Part shown: one piece after another, positions 9,076-18,849 of the stretch
How positions within the stretch are numbered: position 1 is the first letter of the stretch
Layout of the letters: every line of letters begins with the position of its first letter
The notes under the pieces: model-generated
What the model was told of the DNA's origin: nothing
Seen by the model: only the letters and a program-made list of their open reading frames with translations
Database searches by the model: none
From: Betaproteobacteria bacterium
GTDB lineage: Bacteria > Pseudomonadota > Gammaproteobacteria > Burkholderiales > CAIKXV01
Length of the DNA stretch: 39,149 nt
NCBI GenBank assembly: GCA_947457885.1
Contig: CANGXU010000015.1
Span: forward strand, 1-39,149
Direction of reading: 5' to 3'
Position numbers and translations under genes: made by a program

Positions 9076-11007
9076 TCACGATGCGGCCGGTATCGAGATC
9101 GCAGGCAACCCGGCTTCCGGCACTGCCGGCAGCCCGGCATCCGGTAGCGTCGACTGCCGTACCATCGGGGCTGGTCGGTACATCTGGGCCAGCTCGGGCG
9201 ACTCGCGCAGCAGTTGGGCCCTTTCGAGGGCAGCCAGCAGGTGCGAACGGATCAGCTGCTGGTTCAACGGCTTGCTCAGGAAGCGGAAGATCTGCGCCTG
9301 GTTGATCAGTTCGATCATCAGCTCCGAATCGGATGCGCCAGTCACCACGATCGAGAGAATCCCGGGCTTCTCCTGCTTGAGGGTCTTCAGCAGCGCGATG
9401 CCTTCCGCACCGGTGTACTCGACATCCATCAGCACGATGGTCACCGGGTGCTGGTCGATCTGGTCCATCGCGGAGTCGGCGTCGATCGCATGCCGGATCT
9501 GGCATACGCCCACCAGCATTTCCTTGACCGAACGCAACAGCTCGTAGCTGGGATCCACCACCAGCACCGCCATCTCCTGGCGCAATGCCGTGTTGACCCG
9601 CATCACCCGCCGCTCGCCCACCGTGAGGCCGATCTCGACGGCCTCGCGCACGATCTGCTTGAGGTCGCGGTTGTTCCATGGCTTGTTGATGAAGCGGAAG
9701 ATCTCGCCCTCGTTGATCGAGCCGACGATCGCGTTCAAGTCGGAGTAGCCGGTGAGCAGCAGCCGCATCGACGTCGGCGAGGTGATCTTCGCCCGGCGCA
9801 GCAGTTCGACGCCCAGCATCTCGGGCATGCGCTGGTCGCTGATGATCGCATGCATGTGGAACTTCTCGACGAAGCGCAGGGCATGGTCGCAATTACTCGT
9901 CGCGAAAACGTGGAAATCGTCCCGGAACAATGCCTTCAGCGAATTGAGGATGCGCTCCTCGTCGTCCACCACCAGCAGACGCGGCTTGTGCGCCGAGGAC
10001 ACAGGCACGCCCGGCGTCTTCGTCGTGATCGGGCTGTCGCGCTGCGGCGCCGATGCCGTGCCGCCGCCACTGGTCGTGTCGCGCAGCAGGCGTGCGGCAG
10101 CCGCCAGATTACGCGTGGCCCTGTCGCTGAGCGGCGCAGGCTCGATCGCGTCGCCAACCACTCGCAGCGTCGACTCGATTCCCCGCTGGAATGCGAGCCG
10201 GAATTCCGCTGCGTTCTGGAAGCGCTCCGCCTGCCGCTTCGCCAGCGCCTTGAGGACAGCTGCGTCCAGATCGGCCGAGATGCGCGGGTCTACCAGCGAC
10301 GGAGGGGGAACATTGACGTCGGGATCCATCACCTGACGCATCACGAACGCCGTGCTGCCCGAAAAGGCCCGCTGGCCGGTGAGCAGTTCATAGGCGACCG
10401 TACCCGCGGAATAGACGTCGCTGGACGGGGTGGCGGTGTCGCCGTTGATCAGCTCGGGCGCCATGAAATGCGGCGTGCCCAGCGGTTCCTTGTTCACGAT
10501 CATGCGTGTCGACTCGACATGTGCGATGCCGAAGTCGGTGACCTTGATCCTGCCGTCGTTGGTCAGCAGGATGTTCGCCGGCTTGATGTCCTGGTGGATG
10601 ACGCCGTTCTGGTGCGCATACTCGAGCGCCGACAGCAACTGCTCGACGATGGAGCCGATCTGCCTGAGGCCGTAGCGGCGCCGCTCGAGCAGCCGCTGGT
10701 GCAGCGTCTTGCCGGCAACGAGCTCCATCGCGATGAAGGCGACTTCCTGGCTCTCGCCGTAGTCGTAGACCTGCACGATGTTCGGGTGCATCAGCCGGCC
10801 GGCAGCCTGGGCCTCACGCTTGAAGCGCTCGAGGATACCCATCGCCTGCTCGGGATCGAGTGCGCGCTTGATCAGCGCCTTGATCGCGACCGGCCGCTGG
10901 ATCGTGGAGTCGAAGGCCGAGTAGACGGTCCCCATGCCGCCCCGGCCGAGGATGCCGTGGACTTCGAACTTGCCGATGGTGGCGGGTAGCGGGCCGATGG
11001 CACTCAT
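9076..11007 (-). CDS. Ser/Thr protein kinase with two receiver domains, HQD variant (SK-A)
   Basis: Paralogue of the kinase at 5319-7244, 643 residues from the ATG at 11007. The frame runs 46 codons further upstream, but that stretch is Arg/Pro-rich and unlike the paralogue. The kinase domain (about 12-275) has GRGGMG (21-26), Lys43, DFG (158-160) and APE (183-185). The catalytic loop reads HQDIKPAN (138-145): the usual HRD arginine is Gln139, making it a non-RD kinase. Receiver 1 (343-458) has Asp348/349, acceptor Asp391 in SDQRMPE, Thr419 and Lys442. Receiver 2 (479-595) has only Asp485 of the acidic pair, with probable acceptor Asp528, Thr556 and Lys579. A Pro/Ala-rich tail with a short AGLPA repeat ends the protein. 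It follows HK-A by 64 bases and precedes HK-B by 71. No phosphatase gene is adjacent. Confidence 0.87.
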   Translation of the reverse strand: MSAIGPLPATIGKFEVHGILGRGGMGTVYSAFDSTIQRPVAIKALIKRALDPEQAMGILERFKREAQAAGRLMHPNIVQVYDYGESQEVAFIAMELVAGKTLHQRLLERRRYGLRQIGSIVEQLLSALEYAHQNGVIHQDIKPANILLTNDGRIKVTDFGIAHVESTRMIVNKEPLGTPHFMAPELINGDTATPSSDVYSAGTVAYELLTGQRAFSGSTAFVMRQVMDPDVNVPPPSLVDPRISADLDAAVLKALAKRQAERFQNAAEFRLAFQRGIESTLRVVGDAIEPAPLSDRATRNLAAAARLLRDTTSGGGTASAPQRDSPITTKTPGVPVSSAHKPRLLVVDDEERILNSLKALFRDDFHVFATSNCDHALRFVEKFHMHAIISDQRMPEMLGVELLRRAKITSPTSMRLLLTGYSDLNAIVGSINEGEIFRFINKPWNNRDLKQIVREAVEIGLTVGERRVMRVNTALRQEMAVLVVDPSYELLRSVKEMLVGVCQIRHAIDADSAMDQIDQHPVTIVLMDVEYTGAEGIALLKTLKQEKPGILSIVVTGASDSELMIELINQAQIFRFLSKPLNQQLIRSHLLAALERAQLLRESPELAQMYRPAPMVRQSTLPDAGLPAVPEAGLPAISIPAAS

Positions 11008-11071
11008 CTGGGTCGAACCTGGGTCGAAAAGGGGCTGGCTTGGAAACGGTGGATGGTGCGTTGCGGACCGA

Positions 11072-13036
11072 TCACGGCGCGGACAGCGCTGCGGGCATGG
11101 TCGGGGCGCTGCCATCTGCGGTCGCCGCCGGTGCCGGCGGGTCATCGTCCTCGACGCTGGCAGCAGACTGGTTCGCGGGCAGGAGCACGGTGAACGTGGT
11201 GCCTTCGCCGGGGCGGGAGTGCACGAGGATCTTGCCCCTGTGCTGGTCGATGATCTTGAAGGAGATCGACAATCCGAGGCCGGTGCCCTTGCCGGTGTCC
11301 TTGGTCGTGAAGAACGGGTCGAAGATTCGCGGCAGCACGTCGGGCGGTATGCCCTTGCCGTTATCGCGTACCTCGATCATCACGCTGTGCCCGACCGCCT
11401 TGGTGGTCAGCGTGATCAGGCCGGCACCGGGGCCGCGCTCCTCGATCGCCTGCGCGGCGTTGGTGACCAGGTTCAGGAACACCTGGTTCACCTGCGACGC
11501 CGCACACAGCACCGGCGGCAGCGTTCCGAACAGCTTGCGTACCTCGACGCCCTTCAGCAGGTGACGGGCGAGCAGCAGCGTGCTCTCCAGGCCCTGGTTC
11601 ACGTCGAATACCTGCACCTTCAACCGGTCGAGGCGGCTGAAATCCTTCAGGTTGAGCACGATCTCCGCGATCCGGTCGATGCCGTGCAGGCCGTCCTGCA
11701 CCAGCAGCGCCAGCTCGCCCAGGGTGTTGCGGTTGCGCATGGCTTCGAGGTCGCGGTCTACCCGTGCGAACTGTTCGCGCAGTTGCTGCTCGGGAGTGTC
11801 GGTCGACTGCAGCATGCGCAGCAGCTGGTCGAAATGCTCGATGAGGTCCACGATCGTGCCGAGGCGGTCATCGACCATGCCCAGGTTGTTCTTCACGTAG
11901 GCCAGGGGGGTGTTGATCTCATGCGCGACGCCGGCGACCATCTGACCCAGCGAGGACATCTTCTCGGACTGGATCAGCTGCGTCTCGGACTGTTGCAGTT
12001 CCGCCAGCGCGCTGGACAATTCCGCGGTTCGCGCAGTCACGCGCCGGTCGAGCGACTCGTTGATGTCCTTCAGGTCGTCGTTGACCTGGTTCAGCATCCG
12101 GTAGCTCTGCGCCAGCCGCCAGCCGAAGTAAGCCAGCAGGGCGAGCAGGGCGGCTGCATACCAGATCAGCGCCGTGCGGTAGCGCTGCTGTTCCGCGGCC
12201 GCAACCCGCAACTCGGTCTCGAAGCCGGTGATGACCGCGTCGAGTTCCTGCCCGGCGGTCGATTCCGAGATCACCTTGAACAGTTCGACCGACAACTGCT
12301 TGCGGCTCACCACTTCACGGCCCAGCTTGACGAGGGCTTCGCGCGCGATGGTGAGCCGGGCCGTCGTGTAGTCGGGCCGCGCCTCGCCGATCGCGGTCAG
12401 TGCGTCGTTGATCGAACGCGCGCGTTCAGTGGAGCCATCGATCGCGAAGGCGCCGAGGTCGGCCGCCGCCTGCGTGGCCACGCGGTCGAGATTCAGCAAT
12501 GCCTGCCGGGTCGTCTCGTCGACCCGGCGCGTGGTCCGCAGGGCCGAGAGGTATTCGATGAACCACTGCTGCGCCTCCGGCAGGCTGGTAGTGACGAAGT
12601 TCGACTCGGACAGAAAGCGCACCGTCACCGCGTTCTTTTCCTGGAACGCGCCGATCATGTCGGGAAGCTTGTCCTGCAGCGTCGAGGAAGACAGCCTCGT
12701 GCTCGACTGCTGCAGTGCGCGCAGCGTCTTGCCGACCATCGGTACGAGGTTCACCGCCGACTCGTAACCGCGCTCGGTATCTGTCGCGGAGCGCAGGAGG
12801 AGGGTGTCCCAGCGCGCCTCGAGTTCTTTCAGGGCGCGCAACTGGCCGCTGATCTCGACCACTGCGCGTTCGTCGAGCGGCCGCGTCTTCCAGTACACGA
12901 AGGCGAGGGCGCCGAGCAGCAGCACCGTCACCAGCACGGCCGCACCGATGCGCGACCAGCCGCGGATCGGAAGCGCGGGCCGATTCGCCGGAGATCCGGC
13001 GCCTGGCTTTGCGGGGCGAAGGGCGAATCGAAACAC
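11072..13036 (-). CDS. Membrane sensor histidine kinase (HK-A)
   Basis: First gene of the four-gene signalling run, 654 residues, with a GTG start at 13036 preceded by an AGAGAGG-type ribosome binding site about ten bases away. A basic cytoplasmic N-terminus leads to a transmembrane segment (about 29-49), a 230-residue helical periplasmic domain, and a second segment (about 288-306). The phosphoacceptor motif is GVAHEINTP with His372. The ATPase domain has N-box Asn522/526, DNGKG (558-562), FDPFFTTK and GTGLGLS (584-590). A Pro/Ala/Asp-rich tail follows residue 620. The cytoplasmic half is very like HK-B, including the shared SEKMSSLGQMVAGVAHEINT block. The signal is unknown. The cognate receiver is most simply that of the kinase encoded immediately downstream, though crosstalk with the second module is plausible. 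Confidence 0.9.
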   Translation of the reverse strand: MFRFALRPAKPGAGSPANRPALPIRGWSRIGAAVLVTVLLLGALAFVYWKTRPLDERAVVEISGQLRALKELEARWDTLLLRSATDTERGYESAVNLVPMVGKTLRALQQSSTRLSSSTLQDKLPDMIGAFQEKNAVTVRFLSESNFVTTSLPEAQQWFIEYLSALRTTRRVDETTRQALLNLDRVATQAAADLGAFAIDGSTERARSINDALTAIGEARPDYTTARLTIAREALVKLGREVVSRKQLSVELFKVISESTAGQELDAVITGFETELRVAAAEQQRYRTALIWYAAALLALLAYFGWRLAQSYRMLNQVNDDLKDINESLDRRVTARTAELSSALAELQQSETQLIQSEKMSSLGQMVAGVAHEINTPLAYVKNNLGMVDDRLGTIVDLIEHFDQLLRMLQSTDTPEQQLREQFARVDRDLEAMRNRNTLGELALLVQDGLHGIDRIAEIVLNLKDFSRLDRLKVQVFDVNQGLESTLLLARHLLKGVEVRKLFGTLPPVLCAASQVNQVFLNLVTNAAQAIEERGPGAGLITLTTKAVGHSVMIEVRDNGKGIPPDVLPRIFDPFFTTKDTGKGTGLGLSISFKIIDQHRGKILVHSRPGEGTTFTVLLPANQSAASVEDDDPPAPAATADGSAPTMPAALSAP

Positions 13037-13192
13037 GGGCAGCGAACCTCTCTGAGGTGTCTGGACCTAACGGATCGCGCCGCCCTGACTTGAGAAAGCA
13101 GCGCCGTGCAGCGGGGCGGTCCGGCCGCTGGCCGCGCGACGCGGACCCTGGGAACTCGTTAATGCTGAAACTTCTTCAGGAATCAACGCCAA

Positions 13193-13206
13193 GTAGCTTA
13201 GGCTAC
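13193..13206. promoter_or_regulatory. Inverted repeat in divergent promoter region
   Basis: GTAGC-TTAG-GCTAC is a perfect five-base inverted repeat in the roughly 215-base region between the start of HK-A (left, - strand) and the yqaA-like gene (right, + strand). A second weaker repeat (CTGAA/TTCAG) lies about 25 bases to the left. Either could be an operator for one of the divergent units. No convincing sigma-70 promoter was identified here. Confidence 0.25.
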
Positions 13207-13251
13207 ATGGAAAGTCTCGTCCAGCATCTCCTTCTGGAGCGGGACCCGCCG

Positions 13252-13689
13252 ATGAACGATCCCACTGTCCTGAGCCTGTTGTTCCTGTCCGCCCTGGTCG
13301 CCGCCACGGTGCTGCCGATGCAGTCCGAGGCGGTCCTGGTTGGCCTGCTGCTGGCTGGCCAGCAGCCCGTGTGGTTGCTGTTACTGGTCGCAACTGCAGG
13401 AAACGTGCTGGGATCGGTCGTCAACTGGTGGCTTGGTCGCGGTATCGAGCGTTTCCGGGGGCGCCGCTGGTTCCCGGCCAGTCCGGAGGCTCTAGACCGC
13501 GCCACCAGGTGGTACCGGCGCCATGGACGGTGGTCGCTGCTGCTCAGCTGGGTGCCGATCATCGGGGATCCGCTGACGGTCATTGCCGGCGTGCTGCGCG
13601 AACCGCTGCCCGGTTTCCTGCTGCTGGTCACGCTCGCCAAGGGTGGGCGCTATCTGCTGCTGGCGTTCGGCACTGCGGCACTGTCCTGA
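13252..13689 (+). CDS. yqaA: YqaA/DedA-type small inner-membrane protein
   Basis: A 145-residue membrane protein matching the size and layout of E. coli YqaA (about 142 residues, SNARE-associated/DedA-like). Hydrophobic segments lie at about 5-22, 28-52 and 90-142, with motifs LPMQSEAVLVGLL, GNVLGSVVNWWLGRG, WYRRHGRWSLLLSWVPIIGDPLTVIAG, and a C-terminal GGRYLLLAFGTA. The E-rich LP-x-x-SE and G-x-x-x-G-x-x-x-N-W-x-x-G signatures are typical of the family. DedA-family proteins are linked to lipid transport and membrane homeostasis, but the role of YqaA itself is not settled. The ATG at 13252 gives the family N-terminus, with a GGGA seven bases upstream. In-frame upstream ATGs at 13207 and earlier would add unrelated residues. 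It is divergent from the kinase operon and convergent with livF. Confidence 0.85.
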   Translation: MNDPTVLSLLFLSALVAATVLPMQSEAVLVGLLLAGQQPVWLLLLVATAGNVLGSVVNWWLGRGIERFRGRRWFPASPEALDRATRWYRRHGRWSLLLSWVPIIGDPLTVIAGVLREPLPGFLLLVTLAKGGRYLLLAFGTAALS

Positions 13690-13716
13690 TCGCAAGCCCG
13701 GCCCCTGCTGCGCGCG

Positions 13717-15217
<1,501 letters not shown>

Positions 15218-15221
<4 letters not shown>

Positions 15222-16378
15222 GGTGCGGACCCTGCGTCGGCGCTGCCGCCAGTGCGGTGGCCGGTTACCGCGTTGTCTGCGGTGGCCCGTGCCGCCGCGA
15301 ACTCACGGTGCCGGATTGCCGAGGGCCAGAGCCCCGCCGGCCGCCAGCGCATCACCACCACGAGCGCTACGCCGAACAGCAGTAACCGCAGGTCGGACGG
15401 TTCGATATGCACCTGCCCGAACAGCCAGCGCTGGAGCGGGCCGATGTAGCGCAGGGCCTCGGGCAGCGTCACCAGCAGTGCGGCACCCAGCACCACGCCG
15501 CGGATGTGTCCCATACCGCCGAGCACCACCATGCAGAGCACCATGATCGATTCCATCAGGCCGAAGCTCTCCGGGCTGACGAACCCCTGGAAGCTGGCGT
15601 ACAGGCTGCCGGCGATGCCGCCGAAGCTGGCGCCCATCGCGAACGCGAGCAGCTTCAGGTTGCGGGTGTTTACGCCGGACGCCCGGGCGGCGGATTCGTC
15701 CTCGCGGATGGCGACCCAGGCGCGGCCCACGCGCGAATGCTGCAGCCGCGCCGATACGAACACCACCAGCAGCGTGAGTACGAGGAACAGGTAGTAGTAG
15801 TTGTACAGGGAAGGGATCGACAGCGGGCCGATCGCATGTGCCTTGGCCATCGACACACCCGCGACCTCGATCGGCCGGATCATCGTGATGCCCTGCGGGC
15901 CGTTGGTGAGGTTGAACGGCGCATTCATGTTGTTGAGGAAGATGCGGATGATCTCGCCGAAGCCCAGCGTGACGATCGCCAGGTAGTCGCCACGCAGCTT
16001 CAGCGTCGGTGCGCCGAGCAGCATGCCGAACAGCCCGGCGACCAGTGCGGCCGCGGGCAGCAGCAGCCAGAACGGCAGGTGCAGGCCGAAGTGCGGGGAG
16101 GCGCACAGCGCGTAGAGGTAGGCACCGACAGCGAAGAACGCGATGTATCCGAGGTCGAGCAGACCGGCGAAGCCGACCACGATGTTCAGGCCGAGTGCGA
16201 GCATCGTGTAGAGCATGACGAGATCGAGCACGCGTACCCAGGCACGGCCGAGCAGGGCATCGACCAGGAACGGCGCCAGCAGCAGGGCGGCGGTGGCCAG
16301 CGCGAGCAGCGCACCCTGCGCCAGCGGCGAGCGCCCGGCGGCATCCGACATCCCCGCCGGGATCGGCAGCCTAGGCAC
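15218..16378 (-). CDS. livM: Branched-chain amino-acid ABC transporter permease LivM
   Basis: Inner-membrane permease subunit, 386 residues with about eight to ten hydrophobic segments. Family motifs include LGLNIVVGFAGLLDLGYIAFFAVGAY near the N-terminus and the EAA-like loop RVGRAWVAIREDESAARASGVN (contacting the ATPases), followed by KLLAFAMGASFGGIAGSLYA. A short hydrophilic, Ala/Gly-rich tail follows the last helix. The start given is a GTG at 16378, which overlaps livH by eight bases. An ATG at 16351 would give MSDAAGRSPL and is an equally reasonable start. It pairs with LivH to form the channel. Confidence 0.93.
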
Positions 16379-17297
16379 GCTCGGCCACCCGTTCGCCGAG
16401 CAGGCCGGAGGGCCGGAAGACCAGTACCACGATCAGCACCGCGAACGCGAAAACGTCCTGGTAGTGGCTGCCCAGGAAGCCACCGGTCAACGCACCGATG
16501 TAGCCGGCGCCGAGGCTCTCGATCACCCCGAGCGCGAGGCCTCCGAGCATCGCACCGGAGATGTTGCCGATGCCGCCCAGCACTGCCGCGGTGAACGCCT
16601 TGAGGCCGAGCATGAAACCCATGTGGTAGTGCGCCTGGCCGTAGTAGCCGGCGATCATCACCCCGGCCACCGCGGCCAGCGCCGAGCCGATCATGAAGGT
16701 GAACATGATGATCCGGTCCACGTTCACGCCCATCAGTCCGGCCAGTGCCGGGCTCTGGGACGTGGCGCGCATCGCGCGGCCGAGCCGCGTGCGGTGTACC
16801 AGAAGGAGCAGCGCGCCCATCAGTACTACGGTCAGCGCGACGATGAGTACCTGGGTGCCTGTCACGGTCGCGCCGAGCACTGCATGCGGCTCGTTGGGCA
16901 GCAGCGGCGGGAAGGAAATGTACTGACGACCCCAGACGATCATCGCCACGTTCTGCAGCACGATCGACATCCCGATCGCGCTGATCAGCGCGGTGAGGCG
17001 CGGCGCGTCGCGCAGCGGCCGGTAGGCGATCCGTTCGAGCAGTGCGCCGAGCAGCATGCAGGCCGGTATCGCGACGGCGATACCGGCGATCATGACCGCC
17101 GGCGCGGGCAGCCCGCTGCCGGTTCCGATCGCCACGATCACCGAGATCGCGATCATCGCGCCGATCATCACCACTTCGCCGTGCGCGAAATTGATCAGGC
17201 CCAGGATGCCATAGACCATCGTGTAGCCGAGCGCGACGAGCGCATAGATGCTGCCGAGCACGATGCCGTTGATCAGTTGCTGGACGAAGATGTCGAT
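16371..17297 (-). CDS. livH: Branched-chain amino-acid ABC transporter permease LivH (non-canonical start likely)
   Basis: Inner-membrane permease with the family motif GYTMVYGILGLINFAHGEV, the loop RLGRAMRATSQSPALAGLMGVN, and about seven to eight hydrophobic segments. LivH proteins normally begin M-D-I-F-x-Q-Q-x-I-N-G-x-x-L-G-S. Here that sequence is encoded (DIFVQQLINGIVLGS), but the codon where Met is expected, at 17295-17297, is ATC. No ATG, GTG or TTG occurs between it and the stop at 17382-17384 upstream. A GGAG lies eight bases before this ATC, ideal for initiation there. The first standard start is GTG at 17261, giving 296 residues but removing part of the first helix. The coordinates follow the ATC. 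A rare start codon, a point mutation or a base error would all explain it. Confidence 0.85.
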   Translation of the reverse strand: MDIFVQQLINGIVLGSIYALVALGYTMVYGILGLINFAHGEVVMIGAMIAISVIVAIGTGSGLPAPAVMIAGIAVAIPACMLLGALLERIAYRPLRDAPRLTALISAIGMSIVLQNVAMIVWGRQYISFPPLLPNEPHAVLGATVTGTQVLIVALTVVLMGALLLLVHRTRLGRAMRATSQSPALAGLMGVNVDRIIMFTFMIGSALAAVAGVMIAGYYGQAHYHMGFMLGLKAFTAAVLGGIGNISGAMLGGLALGVIESLGAGYIGALTGGFLGSHYQDVFAFAVLIVVLVFRPSGLLGERVAERA

Positions 17298-17381
17298 CGT
17301 TTCGGCTCCGCTAATGAAAACGCCACCGGCGACACGGCCTGTTGTCCGTGCGCCGATGGCGGCGGGAGGATGCCCGGGAGC

Positions 17382-18698
17382 CTACTTGGCGGGGGCGCTG
17401 GCCGGGGCTGCCGGTGCCGGTGCCGGTGCAGGGCTGGCTGGCGCGGCTGCCCCGCCCGGAGCGGGGGGCGCCGCCGAAGCCGCCGCCGGGGCCGAGGCGG
17501 AGGCTGGTGCCGCGCCGCCAATGGTCTCGATGGCCGTCCAGCCATCACCCTTGACCGCATACATCGTGACGCCGCCGGCCTTGATGTCGCCCTTCTCATC
17601 GAAGGCGATGTTACCGGTCACGCCCTGGCGGTCGATCTTCGACAAGGCTTCGAGGATTCTGCCCGGTTCGATCGAGTTGGTCGCCTTCATTGCATCGATG
17701 ATGGTCCAGGTGGCGTCATAGGCGAACGGCGCGTAGATCTGGATCTCGCCGAACTTCGCCTTGAACCGCGTGGTGAACTGCTCGCCGCCGGGCATCCTGT
17801 CGATCGGCAGGCCGGGCGAGGAGGCGATCACGCCCTGCGCGGCCGCACCGGCCAGCTTGATGAACTGTGCACTCTGCGCGCCGTCTCCACCGAGCAGCTG
17901 CACGCCGAGTTTCAGCGTGCGGACCTGCTCGGCCATCGGACCGAACTGGGCGTCCATGCCGCCGAAGAACAGGACGTCAGGCTTCTTGCCGCGCAGGGTG
18001 GTCAGGATGGCGCGGAAATCGGTCGCCTTGTCGTTGGTGTATTCGCGTCCGACGATGGTGCCGTCAGCCGCCTTCACGGCCTTCTCGAACTCGTCGGCGA
18101 GACCTTGCCCGTAAGCCGTGCGGTCATCGATGATCGCGATGCGCTTGCCAGCCAGTTGCTTCACTGCGTACTCGCCCAGCACCTTGCCCTGCTGCAGGTC
18201 GTTCGCGATCACCCGGTAGGTGGTCTTGAAGCCCTGAGCCGTGTAGGCGACCGCCGTGGCCGATGGCGACACCTGCGGAATGCCGGCGTCGCTGTAGATG
18301 CGCGAGGCCGGTATGCTGGCGCCGGAGTTCATGTGCCCGACCACGGCGACCACTTTCCTGTCTACGAACGACTGTGCGACGACCGTGGCCTTGGTGCCGG
18401 AGGCTTCGTCGTCCTCCGGGACCAGTTCGAACTTGATACGGGTGCCGCCGATGATGATGTTGGCGGCATTGGCCTCCTCGATCGCCAGTCGGGCACCGTT
18501 CTCGACGTCCTTGCCCAGGTGCGCCTGCGGGCCGGTCAGCGGGGCGGCTACTCCGATCATCACGGTCACTTCGGCTGGCGGCTTCGGTGCTTCGGCGACG
18601 GGTTTCGGCGGCTCTTCCTTGCCGCAGCCGGCGACGATCAGTGCAGCGGTAGCGGCAAGGGCGAGCGCACGGGTCGCCCGGTGGAACAGGTGGGCCAT
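17382..18698 (-). CDS. livK: Substrate-binding lipoprotein of liv-type ABC transporter
   Basis: Periplasmic-binding-protein family, 438 residues. A positively charged hydrophobic signal peptide ends in the lipobox IVAG-Cys25, so the mature protein is probably a lipid-anchored binding protein, unlike the freely soluble E. coli LivJ/LivK. The binding fold (about 43-390) shows IGVAAPLTGPQAHLGKDVENG, the hinge-region VVAVVGHMNSGASIPAS, and DVLFFGGMDAQFGPM, typical of Leu/Ile/Val-binding proteins. The last 43 or so residues are a low-complexity Ala/Pro/Ser tail encoded by GCCGGT-type repeats, which is unusual for this family. An AGGAGA ribosome binding site lies five bases before the ATG. It is the first gene of the operon. 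The ligand is not certain. Confidence 0.9.
   Translation of the reverse strand: MAHLFHRATRALALAATAALIVAGCGKEEPPKPVAEAPKPPAEVTVMIGVAAPLTGPQAHLGKDVENGARLAIEEANAANIIIGGTRIKFELVPEDDEASGTKATVVAQSFVDRKVVAVVGHMNSGASIPASRIYSDAGIPQVSPSATAVAYTAQGFKTTYRVIANDLQQGKVLGEYAVKQLAGKRIAIIDDRTAYGQGLADEFEKAVKAADGTIVGREYTNDKATDFRAILTTLRGKKPDVLFFGGMDAQFGPMAEQVRTLKLGVQLLGGDGAQSAQFIKLAGAAAQGVIASSPGLPIDRMPGGEQFTTRFKAKFGEIQIYAPFAYDATWTIIDAMKATNSIEPGRILEALSKIDRQGVTGNIAFDEKGDIKAGGVTMYAVKGDGWTAIETIGGAAPASASAPAAASAAPPAPGGAAAPASPAPAPAPAAPASAPAK
17410..17427. repeat. Three GCCGGT tandem hexamers
   Basis: Three exact copies of GCCGGT lie inside the coding sequence of the Ala/Pro-rich tail of the binding lipoprotein and encode alternating Ala-Pro on the - strand. 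Hexamer gain or loss would keep the frame, so tail length could vary between strains. Confidence 0.6.
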
Positions 18699-18736
18699 CT
18701 ATTTCTCCTGGAGGCGGGACCGGGGACAGACGTCCG

Positions 18737-18765
18737 ATTATCGCCCCGCGAGACCGCGCAGGAAA
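18737..18765 (-). promoter_or_regulatory. Weak candidate promoter of liv operon
   Basis: On the - strand, GATAAT (18742-18737) matches the -10 consensus in five of six bases. Seventeen bases upstream is TTTCCT (18765-18760), a poor -35. It is placed about 40 bases before the start of the binding-protein gene. The spacing is right, but the -35 is weak, so an activator or a different sigma factor may be involved. Confidence 0.3.
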
Positions 18766-18798
18766 GGGGCGCTGTCCCGCAGGGGACGCGCCCACCCG

Positions 18799-18824
18799 AA
18801 AAAAAGCCGGCGCTGGGCCGGCTT
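18799..18824 (-). terminator. Intrinsic terminator after cytochrome c gene
   Basis: Read on the - strand, AAGCCGGC-CCAGC-GCCGGCTT forms a perfect eight-base-pair stem with a five-base loop and runs directly into seven T residues. This is a textbook Rho-independent terminator 25 bases after the cytochrome stop. It separates the cytochrome gene from the liv operon on the same strand. Confidence 0.9.
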
Positions 18825-18849
18825 CAAGGTTCTGCGGGTGCTGCGTGAC

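Noticed and set aside
9214-10989. 591-codon + strand open frame opposite SK-A
   Set aside because: Antisense to the kinase gene. Composition is typical of a shadow frame, and a similar one occurs opposite SK-B (6156-7355), as expected for paralogues.
10934-13093. 719-codon open frame on the + strand opposite HK-A
   Set aside because: It is the antisense shadow of a gene with intact histidine-kinase motifs. The predicted protein is rich in Arg, Gln, His and Val with no domain pattern, as expected from GC-rich antisense codons.
16215-18848. 877-codon open frame on the + strand opposite livH and the binding-protein gene
   Set aside because: Antisense shadow of two well-supported genes. The translation is His/Asp/Arg-rich and low in hydrophobic residues, with no family features.
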